Part shown: piece by piece, positions 24,511-34,452 of the stretch
How positions within the stretch are numbered: position 1 is the first letter of the stretch
Layout of the letters: each line of letters opens with the position of its first letter
Assembly: GCF_042453785.1 (NCBI RefSeq)
Contig: NC_091669.1
Coordinates: 35,454,001-35,518,000, forward strand
DNA: 64,000 nt
Direction: 5' to 3'
DNA from: Malus domestica
Taxonomy: Eukaryota > Streptophyta > Magnoliopsida > Rosales > Rosaceae
Notes under the pieces: generated by a model
What the model was told of the DNA's origin: nothing
Databases searched by the model: none
Seen by the model: only the letters and a program-made list of their open reading frames with translations
Made by a program: the position numbers and the translations under genes

Positions 24511-24899
24511 AAACGGCCTTTCCTTCCGTAAACTGGGATAGTCTCTCTACCCCATTAGACTAGGTGTCATTTTGCTTGTAATAAGTTAGGCCCTTAGGTT
24601 TAACCACTACTGGGATATCTAGTAGTGATGTTGTCCTTGTGTTTCCCTTTTTGATAGTAGGTTTACTTCTCATTCTTGTCTTTTATCGTACTATGTGTCC
24701 AACGTCCAAGAGGTTTTCCTCTTTTAAATAAAACATATTCTCTTGTACGGTAGGAGAACAACATCTCACTGCCTAAGCTTTTTACCTTTGTACATGTCAT
24801 GCCTCATTTTCCTCTGCAAACATGCGACGTGTTCGAGGAGGCAAATCAGATTAAATTCACCCTTTCGTTATCGATCTCAGAAATGATTCAACCTTGAAT

Positions 24900-25180
24900 C
24901 AATTTTTACCTATTCAATCTTGGATGGGTCTTTGCCCATTGGCCTTCCTTTCCTGCTCGATCTTAGATTTTCGATCTTGGTTGGGTTTTTGCCCATTCGA
25001 TCTTGGGTTTCTTTTCCCACTCGATCTTAGATTTGCGATCTTAATTGGGTCTCTGCCCATCCGATCTTGGGTTTTCTTTTCCCACTCGATCTTTGATTTC
25101 CTATCTTGATTGGGTCTCTGCCCATTCGATCTTAGGTTTTCTTTTCCCACTTGATCTTATGTTTTCGATCTCGATTCGAT
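24900..25180. repeat. Tandem repeat, about 64-bp unit
   Basis: Roughly four copies of a unit with 'ttgggtctctgcccattcga' and 'cttttcccactcgatctta', lying next to the end of the integrase region of the Tat element. Confidence 0.8.
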
Positions 25181-25383
25181 CCTCATCCCTTAGTTTATAC
25201 TCTTCAGCTTTAGACTTTATTTTAAGATTCGGATGAAATGCAACTTTATTTATCAAACAATAAGGAGATGTCAACAGACATCTAGGGATACACCCTTCAA
25301 TATACAAGGAAAATAGAAAGGGATTTACCCTTCAACATTACTGGAAACATAAATTTAAATATGGGAAACATAAACACGAAAAG

Positions 25384-26790
25384 TTAAATGTGGTACTTTC
25401 TCAAATGAATTGCGTTCCACTGGCGCAGTACATACTGACCTGTTTCAACGTGCTTGAGTTTATAAGCTCCATTTCTGAAGGCTTCGGTCACCTCATATGG
25501 TCTTTCCCATATGCGTCCAAGCTTCCCTGCATTCAAATCTTTTGTGTTTTCCATGACCTTTCTCAACACCCATTCTCCTACCTTGAATCTTTTTTACTTA
25601 ACCTGCTTGTTGAAGTAAGCGGCGGCAACTTGGTTATGGTAGTTCACAAGTCGTAGTGCGGCGACCTCTCTTTGTTCCTCGACTAAGTCGAGGTTATGGG
25701 CTAGCTGCAGGTCGTTCTTACCGTTTTCCACAACTAATGTTCTGACCGTAGGTAGACCGACCTCTGTGGGGACAACCGCTTCAGTACCATAAGCAAGAGA
25801 GAATGGGCTTTCACCCGTTGGCTTCCGTTTTATGGTGCGATAAGCCCATAGTACATTAGGAAGTTCCTCATGCCACTTTCCTTTACATTGTTCCAACTTT
25901 TTCTTTAAACAATAAAAAATCGTTCGATTCGTCTTCTCTGTTTGGCCATTGCCCTGGGGATAACTCCTAGAAGAGAATTGTAATGTGATCCATTTCTCGG
26001 TGCAATAGCTTCTAAACTTCCGATTGTCGAACTGTGTTCCATTATCCGTCACAATCGCCCCTGGTACGCCAAACCGGCATATAATGTTCCGCCATACGAA
26101 TCTTACAACGTCATCTTGCATGATAGAAACATACGCTTCTGCTTCTACCCACTTAGTGAAGTAGTCTGTGGCGAGAAGGACGAACTTGTTACTTCTGGGC
26201 GCCCTCGGCAACAGGCCTACGATATCCATGCCCCATTTTACGAATGGCCAGGGTCCTACGACTGGATTAAGTTATTCGACAGGTTGTCTAACAACTAGGG
26301 CATATTTCTGGCACTTGTCGCACTTTATTACATACTGTTCCACGTCTCGAGCCATGTACGACTAGAAGTAACCTTGAGTTAATGCTCGATGTGCTAAGCT
26401 TCTTCCTCTTGAGTGATTCCCACACATTCCTTCATGTAATTCTCTCAGAACCCATTTGGAATGCCTTGGATTTAAGCACCTGAGGTAAGGTCCTAAGAAT
26501 GACCTCCTATAGAGCGTGTCGCTAAGGATTGCATATCTTACTGCTTTCATTTGGAGTTTTCTCGCTTCCACAAGATCTTCCGATTGGATCTCTTTTGTCA
26601 GGTAGTTTACGATTGGAGTCATCCAACAGTCTTTATCTTCAACTTGAGCTTGCTTTGGCAACGGGTTGTCAAATCTCGACATTTGCCCGTCGATTTGCAT
26701 CACGTCTGATTGCATTACTCCAATACTCGGGGAGTACATATATTCTACTTCGGCTACCCGCAGGTTCTCTTGTGCGGTTAACACCCGCAC
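25384..26790 (-). pseudogene. Integrase region of the Tat element
   Basis: The parts recognised on the minus strand are the N-terminal zinc-binding (H2C2) segment at about 26.36-26.79 kb, the catalytic core at about 25.59-26.23 kb ('VTDNGTQFDN', 'YPQGNGQTEKTN') and the C-terminal segment at about 25.38-25.57 kb. A fossil, not a host gene. Confidence 0.85.
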
Positions 26791-26828
26791 GCTAGCTGAT
26801 CCGCTCTTTTGTTCATCTCTCTAGGTAT

Positions 26829-27140
26829 TTACTTCAGCTCGAAATACTTAAATCCATTCGCCAGCCCTTTAACAAGTTGCTGATATGCCTCTATCCTCAC
26901 ATTTTTAGTCGTATACTCTTTAGTTGCTTGGCCGACGATGAGTTGTGAATCACTATGCACGGTAAGACAGCTTATCTTCAATTGTTTTGCAAGTTCAAGG
27001 CCTAGTACCAAGGCTTCGTATTCTGCCACGTTGTTTGATGCAGGAAAATCCAACCGAATCGAACACTCTAAGTCTATACCTTCAGGAGAAATTAAAATGA
27101 TCCCTGCCCCAGCTCTTGCTTGACTGGATGACCCATCCAC
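26829..27140 (-). pseudogene. RNase H region of the Tat element
   Basis: Motifs 'MDGSSSQARAGAG', 'NNVAEYEALVLGLELA' and 'VHSDSQLIVGQ' are characteristic of the archaeal-type RNase H following reverse transcriptase in plant Gypsy elements. A fossil. Confidence 0.85.
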
Positions 27141-27844
27141 ATAAAGCTCCCATTTGATCTCATTATGGTCGACTTTTGCAATTTCTTCGCATTCACCCTA
27201 CAAACTTTCACGAGGATAACATTCTACAAGAAAGTCAGCAATTACCTGTCATTTGGCTGCGTTCGAGGCCGATACTTTATGTCAAAGGAACTAAGTTCGA
27301 TGGCCCACTTCGTAATTCTTCCTGATAAGTCTAGTTTAGGTAAGATAGCCCTCATCGGTTGATTAGTTAACATCACAATGGTGTGTGCCTCGAAGTACTA
27401 ACAGAGCTTCTTCTTTGCGGTTACTAAGGCCAACACCATCTTCTCAGTGGGCGAATACCTCTTTTCTGCATCGATTAAACTTTTGCTCACGTAAAATATG
27501 GGTTGTTGGACCGAGCCTTCTTCTCTGAATAACGCAGCGCTTACTGCCTATTCGCTTACTGCTAAGTACATGTATAACAACTCCCCTTGCTTGGGAATGG
27601 TTAACAACAATGGGCTTGTGAGTTATTTCTTCAGTTGTTCAAAAGCTTCCCTTTGCTCCTACCTCCACACATCTCCTTTCCGGTTTTGTATGTCCTGAAA
27701 AAAAGGTTTGCATCGATCGAATGATCGTGAGATAAAATGACTAAGGGCAGCGATTCGCCCGGTTAACACTTAAATGTCTTTGGGTGTTACCGGATCCGGC
27801 ATGTTACACAAGGCTTCAACTTTTGCTAGGTTCAGTTCGATACC

Positions 27845-28654
27845 TCATTTGTTCACTATGTGCCCTAAGAACTGCCCAGATGATACACCGAATGCGTATT
27901 TTGCCGAGTTTAGCCGCATGTGATATCTTTTCAATACGTCAAAAGTGTTACGTAGGTGATCAATGTGTTGGCACCTTTCTCGGCTTTTGACGACCATATC
28001 GTCAATGTTAACTTCCATTGTATTTTCGATTTGATTTTTAAACATCTTGTTCACTAACCTTTGATAAGTCGAGCCGGCATTCTTGAGTCCGAAAGGCATA
28101 ACGGTGTAACAATACAATCCACGCTCAGTGATAAAAGCACCTTTCTCTTTATCTTCAACAACCATAGGAATTTGGTTATAACCAGAATAAGCATCTAAGA
28201 AAGGCAATAGTGCGTACCCAGCCGTAGCATCCACCGTCTGGTCAATATTTGAAATTGGAAAACAATCTTTCCGGCATGCTCTGTTCAGGTTGGTATAATC
28301 CACATACACGCACCATTTTCCTTTTTCTTTCTTGCCCACCACCACGACATTCTAAACCCAAGTTGGGCACCAGACATCGCGAATGAATCCAACTTCAAGA
28401 AGCCTATTGACTTCTGCACTGATAATCTGATTTTGTTCTGGCGCAAATCTCCTCTGCTTTTGTCTGTGTGGAGGACAACTCGGATCAACATTTAACTGAT
28501 GGCATGCCACTTCCGGGTTAATTCTTGGCATGTCCCTATGAGACCATGCAAAAACATCAGCGTTGCTCCTTAGAAATTTCAGCAACTCTTCAACTTCCGC
28601 ATCAGATAGGAGGGAGCCCACCCATATTCGTTTCTCAAGATCGGTTGGATCCAA
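27845..28654 (-). pseudogene. Reverse transcriptase region of the Tat element
   Basis: Finger and palm motifs are readable, including 'VDYTNLNRACRKDCFP', 'LPFLDAYSGYNQI', 'FGLKNAG' and the 'IDD' catalytic motif. The segment between here and RNase H (27.15-27.84 kb) is the connection region. A fossil, not a host gene. Confidence 0.9.
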
Positions 28655-28738
28655 AACCTCTTCCCTCAGTGGTTCTATAGTTGGGGGTTCTTGATCGCCG
28701 TTTTCCTAATCCTGTTGTGGTGGGTCTTCCGCTAATTG

Positions 28739-29167
28739 TTATAATGGTTTATTCTCATGAAGGTCCGTGCTCTGTTGCACTTCCCTGATTGTCTTGATGT
28801 CTGTTGCCATGCTGTAGCATTTTCTGGCCTCCAGTTGATCCCTTTTGATGTCGATGGTCGTTTGACCATCCGTCGACAAACACCTCATTACTTGACATTT
28901 GGTTGACGCTTCCCCATCCATTCGATGGATCCAATCCCTTCGCATAATGGCATTATATGCACTCGGTGCATCGATGATGACAAAAGTGACGAAAAGAGTC
29001 TTACTTGCTGCCGTGACAGGAAGGGTCACGTATCTAATGGGCTGGGCCTTAGTTCCTTCAAATGCATAGATAGAAGTTGGATTTGGCCTTATCTCTTTCT
29101 CGTCTAATTTTATTATTCTAAATATGCTCCAAAATAAAATGTCTATGCTGCTTCTCCCATCTATCAT
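28739..29167 (-). pseudogene. Retroviral-type aspartic protease region of the Tat element
   Basis: It lies between gag and reverse transcriptase, with 'IDGRSSIDILF' near its start in the place of the protease active site and 'IIDAPSAYNAI' further on, as in other Tat proteases. A fossil. Confidence 0.8.
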
Positions 29168-30780
29168 TATCCTTGAGCTCTTGAATTGGCAACGCGTAGC
29201 GTCAAGACCAATGCGTCATTGTGAGGGAATTGAATTCCTTCGAGGTCTTTTTGGCTAAAGGAGATGACTTTGAGATTATCTAATGCTTTAGACGCTTCAG
29301 GGGCTGATGTTATGTTGTGTACGCGTCTGGACTTCTCGACTTCCTGTCTTTGCGACTGATAACATGCTTCACATCCCTTAGGGGGTTGGGGCCCACCATG
29401 TATGACTTTGATATCCAACAACCTCTCATTTGCTCCAATCTTTCCTGTTACTGCTTGAAGTCCTCCGTCGTTCTTGCATTCGTTTCTCGATTCTACGCGG
29501 TATTGTGACAACATCCCCTTCTTCAGCATAGCTTCCACTTGGTTCCTTAGGCTTCGACAATCATTAGTGGCATAACCAAAGTCGTTGTTATGAGCGCACA
29601 TCTTGTTCCTATCTAGCTTCTCTAACGGCGTTCGAATTGGGGCCGGTGCACGAAAGATTCCTTTTCCCTTGTTTTCGTGAAAAATTTTACCCAGGCTCAC
29701 TGTCAACTTAGTGTTTGGGCGATCAAGTCTAGATCTTTCATTAAACCCATCATTCAGATCACGTGAGAATCTTCTTTCTTGACTCGGCTAAGTCGTGGGT
29801 TTCAAGGTAAGCACGGTAATGTCCGCTGGAGATGCAGCAATAGTCACGGTGGCCCGCTTTGATTGGATAAATTCCTCTTCCTCTAATCTGATGATTCCAT
29901 CAGCTCGGGCCATCACTTTCCTCATGTCCAGTAGTGGTGTCTCGATTAACGACCTACGCATCTTCGATCCAGGCAACACCCCTTCTCGGAATGCCAAAGC
30001 GGCATTGTGAAAGTCACATTCTTCTAGGGTAGACATCTCTTCTGTGAACCTAGTAATGTAGCTCTTGAGGCTCTCGCCAACATTTTGTTTGGTGCTGAAC
30101 AAGATCGTAACATCTTTTCTTGGCCTCCGATTACAGACATATTGAGATATGAACACTTCATAGAGATCTGTGAAACTTCCGATAGACCTCGGTTTCAGTT
30201 GTTTGAACCACGTTAAAGATGATCCCGAAAGACTTGAGGGGAACAACTTGCACATGAGGGCCTCATCGTCTCCTTCAAGCGCCATCTGCTGTTGAAAGTG
30301 GTAAATGTGTTCGATAGGATCAGTCGTACCTTCAAATAGCCTAAACTTTGGTTGGGTGAACTTGGCAGGTTTTTTAGCTTTCAGGATATCCTATGTGAAC
30401 GACGATTAGCAAATTCCTCTGACCGCTTCTAAGGCAAGCTCCGCTGGGGTTTGTGGCTTGTATCCCTTCACAGTCATCTCAATTTGTTCTCGCAAATCAA
30501 CATCTTTTACCTTTTTCGATCCTTTTCCCCTGTAGCCCCATTCGCCCTGATTTTTCGTCACTTCAACACAATTACTGGATGGCGTGCTACTAGAGCTACC
30601 TTCATTATCCTCCTCTTATGCACGTTGTCTTTTGGTGCCTGTTACATCTTCTACGACATTTCTCGCTTCAGCCTTCTTCAACGCCTCATCTGCTGTCTTT
30701 TTTGTTTCACGCAATTCCCTCATTAACCTTCTAAATTGTTCCATGGCAAGACTGGGTTCACTATTTTGAGATTGAGACCT
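29167..30780 (-). pseudogene. gag region of the Tat element
   Basis: The central part (about 29.79-30.29 kb) is a plant Retrotrans_gag domain ('LTWFKQLKPRSIGSFTDL', 'ESLKSYITRFTEE'). The stretch 29.17-29.71 kb is the C-terminal part with a nucleocapsid-like segment. N-terminal gag sequence with a coiled coil is at about 30.62-30.78 kb. A fossil. Confidence 0.85.
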
Positions 30781-30861
30781 AGCATGTACCGATTGAGTCT
30801 CTACGTCTTCAGAGGGATTCAGAACTTCTTGTGTGGATCCAGTCATGTTTGTAGTTTGATT

Positions 30862-30885
30862 TTGTTTCCAATAGATGGCTCCAAC
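30862..30885 (-). other. Primer-binding-site region
   Basis: On the minus strand, 'gttggagccatctattgg' directly follows the 5' LTR and resembles the tRNA-Asp-type site usual in Tat elements. Assignment by similarity only. Confidence 0.5.
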
Positions 30886-31463
30886 TGTTGGAGTGAGATT
30901 TCCTACAAGAAGAAATACCTCCACAGATTTGTTGACCGCAATCCTCACATTCGTTGAATCCTTCTTCGAGACGTCCCAAAATAATCTTCCTCTGCAGTTT
31001 TCCCAGGCGGATACCTGCAAAAGATACTTCGATGCTCAAGTCAGTCGATTGGTTTATATTCTCTGGATCTCGAGTTCTCCTCACGTACCTTGTTCTTTGG
31101 TTACACTCCATCTTTATAGGATTGCATGCCTGGAGAACAAGTACCACGATCTCTTTTTCTTTCCCAATTCCTTAGTGGTCATCCGTAATATGACTGCATG
31201 CTTCGGGAACAAGCACCACATCATATTTTCCTTTCCCACTTCCTCAATGATCTTCCATAATATGACCGCATGCTTCGGGAACAAGCACTACGCCATATTT
31301 TCCTTTCCCACTTCCTCAATGATCCTCCGTAATGGAGGCGGTTACCTGGACACGTGCACCTGCCTGTTCCTCGTGGGCTCTCCTTATGGTTTACCTTGCA
31401 TAACACCATCCTTAGGTGACTTGGACTGGCCCATGAGTCGAAACCGGATTTTATCCTCCAACA
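30886..31463 (-). repeat. 5' LTR of the Tat-lineage element
   Basis: 578 bp with TGTTGG..CCAACA ends, matching the LTR at 19537-20043. Confidence 0.9.
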
Positions 31464-31668
31464 ATATGTGCGTGTGTGTGATAAAATAAAATTGGGAGCC
31501 CCTCGGGAGTGAGCCCTAGGCAGCCCAGCCTTGACAACACCTAGCTCTAAATATATTCGGTAAAACAATTGGAAAGATGAAAAGGTTTGAAGAAAATGCT
31601 GGCATGGATGTGGAGTTATGAATTATATTTGGCGGGGTCTATAAATAATGTCGAAGTCGCTTAGAGTC

Positions 31669-33590
31669 AGCTCTAGGTTTGCTGTCTCCTTTTGTGTGTC
31701 TCATGTGTGTCTCTACTTCTTAATATTTTGACACATGTTTTCCACTTAACTGATAAATAACTCTGTTAAGTTTTTTATTTAGGCCTAATCGGATAAATGA
31801 TCCTCGTGGTCATAAGGTATTCAGATGATAGTCCTTGTGGTAAAAAAAATCAGATTTAAACCCCCATGGTCACAGTCTGTTAGGATTTAAACCCTTGTGG
31901 TCTAAGTCTGTTAGAATTTATGCCCTTCTGTCATTCCTCCATTAGGTTTAGGTTGGCAAAATCGGATAAATGATCCCCGTGGTCCTAAGGTATTCGGAAG
32001 ATAGTCCATGTGGTAAAAAAAATTCGGATTTAAACCCATGTGGTCTAAGTTTGTTAGGATTTATGCCTGAAACTAGAGGTTCTGTCATTTCTCCGCTAAG
32101 CTTACAGGTGGAGCAGAGTTTCTCTGAGGAGACTCGACAGAACGAGGTGGAAGTAATAAATCACATAATTCATTAAAATTCAAGATCTAATAAATCAAAT
32201 AATTCAAAATGCCTTTATAAAATTAACGAGTTTTTGACTCCCGAATATCCAACTGATTAATTAATTCTTTATAACAAATTCTATTTTTCTTTGACAAATA
32301 AAACAGTAATCGTTGGCGTTTTCTCATAATTTTACGTAAACCTCTCTGAGATAAATAGTTTTTTTTGTGTAATTGTAAATGTGAAGTAAGTCTTCGTATT
32401 CTATTGATGAAACTAACTATTTGAAATTCAACAGATCCTTTGTTTTCGTCTTTTTCTTCTTGTGAAATAACTGAGATGAATGAATTTTTTTACCATCAAC
32501 TAAAATCTCCCCCCCCTCTTTTTATTGTAAGATATTTTTTATTGATAGATACTCAGAGAAACTCTGCTCCACATGTAAGCTTAACAAAGGAATGACAGAA
32601 CCTCTAATTTCAGGCATAAATCCTAATAGACTTAGACCACAGGGGTTTAAATCCGAATTTTTTCTACCACATGGGCTATCTTCCGAATTCCTTATGACCA
32701 CGGGGACCATTTATCTGATTTAGCCAACCTAAACCTAATGGAGGAATGACAGAATGGCATAAATCCTAACAGACTTAGACCACATGTTTAAATCCTAACA
32801 GACTGTGACCACAATGGTTTAAATCTAAATTTTTTTATTACAAGGGCTATCATCCGAATACCTTATGACCACGGGAACCATTTATCCAATTAGACCTTTT
32901 ATTTAACATTTGGAAGTTAAAAAGAAAAATATTTAAAACAGAAACCGAAAGGTCTTAAGCCCTCTTCGACGCCCATGGTTTGCTTCTCTCACCCTCCTTT
33001 GTCTTTTCTCCAACCCATCACCACCATGAATCGATGGCAGCACAACCCAATCTAGAGAAATACAATATAATACTTAAAATAAAAATGAAAACTGAGAGAC
33101 ATTAAGTAGGCCAGTGAGTGAATCTGGAAAACCGAGAGGGACCTGAATCGGAGCAACCAGTTCTATTCTGGCACCATCGGCAACCCAGAAAAATTAAGAG
33201 GGATTTCATGAATCTGGAAAAGGTTGACGGAAAGAAGAAGAAACAAAATTCCCCAGTCCCCACCCACCCTTACCCCCTACCTTACTCATGAATCTAGAAG
33301 TGGCAATGGGAAACCGCCATCGTCGGATTTGCCATCGTCGCCGTGATGCATCTCCTTCTGCAAACGCCTTAAGGTTTTTTGTCAGATGATGATTGGGGTA
33401 CATTGCTTTGTGTTTTGCAGGATCTGGAGGACTCTATGCCTTAGGGATTTTTTACTTTTTAATATTTATTTATTTTAATTATTAAAAAATAACAATGTTA
33501 AGTTAGAGTTAAGTGGTATGACAAAGTATCAAAAAAATGAATAAGGAGACATAATAGAGACACTATTTTCGGGACAGCAAACCTAGAACC
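31669..33590. mobile_element. MULE-like element inserted in the pseudogene's last exon
   Basis: The terminal inverted repeats start 'agctctaggtttgctgtc' and end 'gacagcaaacctagaacc', and pair imperfectly for about 110 bp. The 9-bp target duplication 'cttagagtc' lies at 31660-31668 and, on the right, at 33591 plus 34453-34460, because a PIF MITE has landed inside the right copy. Without the nested MULE (31782-32896) the element is about 800 bp. Its centre (about 32960-33420) is less AT-rich than its arms and might be captured host sequence; no protein was recognised. Confidence 0.7.
31782..32896. mobile_element. Nested MULE with long terminal inverted repeats
   Basis: Starts 'ggcctaatcggataaatg' and ends 'catttatccaattagacc'. 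The terminal repeats run for about 330 bp, and each arm holds two copies of a roughly 170-bp sub-unit ('ccgtggtcataaggtattcg'). The exact 9-bp duplication 'ttttattta' is at 31773-31781 and 32897-32905. The centre (about 32130-32540) is AT-rich and non-coding. These are standard Mutator-like features. Confidence 0.85.
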
Positions 33591-33594
33591 CTGA

Positions 33595-34452
33595 GGGTGC
33601 GTTTGTTGAACCGGACTATCTCGGACTGAACTAGCTTCAAAGACTAAGCTGGACTAGCTTATATTAGACTAAGTTGGACTAACTTAGTGAAACGTTTGGT
33701 GCAATGTCGGACTAAGAAACAAAATAATTAACAAATTTTAATGTTATATTATTTAATTCATATATATTAATATTTTATTATTCATTCTCTCTTTTTTATT
33801 TTTTCTTAAAACTCTTCTCCTTTCTCTGAAACAATTTCACAATTTGAGATATTATCAAAACCAACTCCCAATTCCATTAATTGTATATCAGATCAAACCA
33901 AAAGATATTCTAGAAATCTCTTCATCTTTCTGAAAGTCACAATTGCAGATCTCCAATTCCAAACGCAGATCAAATCAAAGCCAATTCCACAAATCTCTTC
34001 CCCTCTCTCTCGAAAGGCAACCTCTTCATCTGAGTGCAGCTAATGATCTTGTTTTCATCGCCGACGTCCCACTGCCTCAGCTGGCATTCTCGGCCTCCAT
34101 ATTCCTTACTCACCCACCATTGGGTTCACAAAGATCTTGTCTTTTGGAGATTTGGGTTTCAACGACGGTGATGCAGGTTCGTCGTCAATCGTGTGAAGCA
34201 GACGAATCGAGGTCGAAGTGAAGGAGATGAGTCGAGGTCAAAGCGAAGCAGACGAATCCCAAGTCGAAGCAAAGCACGGTCTTAGCTAGTCCGATGCTTT
34301 TCGGGAGCTCCCGCTAAGACCTTCTAGCGAAGGTTTTAGTCAAGGCGAGTCCTCTTTAGTCCCACTAAACTTATTCCTTCGGCGCAACAAACACAAGACT
34401 ATTTTAACAAGTAGTCCAGTCTAGAAGTTAGTGAGGGTAAACAAACACACCC
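33595..34452. mobile_element. PIF/Harbinger-type MITE, 858 bp
   Basis: The ends are 'gggtgcgtttgtt' and 'aacaaacacaccc' (12 of 13 positions inverted). Flanks are TGA on the left and TTA on the right, consistent with a TTA target in which the left copy has mutated. Non-coding despite a 92-residue frame at 33943. It is the youngest of the three elements in this exon, since it splits the target repeat of the outer MULE. Confidence 0.7.

Larger units (their letters stand above)
19537..31463 (-). mobile_element. Tat-lineage Ty3/Gypsy LTR retrotransposon, 11.9 kb
   Basis: Two LTRs in direct orientation bound an internal region whose gag, protease, reverse transcriptase, RNase H and integrase sequences run on the minus strand in the Gypsy order. 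The reverse transcriptase pieces ('LPFLDAYSGYNQI', 'MPFGLKNAG', 'IDDMVVKS') are typical of the Tat lineage, as are a long region between integrase and the 3' LTR, tandem repeats there, and coding sequence on the opposite strand. The LTR ends are TGTTGG..CCAACA. It inserted in a short TG-rich stretch of the hAT element, so the 5-bp target duplication cannot be read cleanly. The element is broken, with roughly ten interruptions judging by how many separate blocks the coding region falls into. LTR differences (about one base in a dozen where I compared by eye, not measured) suggest an insertion some millions of years old. Confidence 0.9.
19078..31533. mobile_element. Non-autonomous hAT element split by a Gypsy insertion
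   Basis: The exact 8-bp direct repeat 'acaacacc' lies at 19070-19077 and 31534-31541. Immediately inside are 'cagggccggctt' and, at the other end, 'agcccagccttg', whose complement is 'caaggctgggct': imperfect terminal inverted repeats of hAT type. Leaving out the LTR element at 19537-31463, the hAT copy is only about 530 bp and has no transposase frame. The 8-bp duplication and CAGGG-type ends are diagnostic of hAT. It sits about 80 bp downstream of the stop codon of the DUF7705-like pseudogene. Confidence 0.8.

Noticed and set aside
19532-31468. Clean 5-bp target duplication for the Tat element
   Set aside because: Both flanks are TG/AT simple sequence, so any short match is uninformative.
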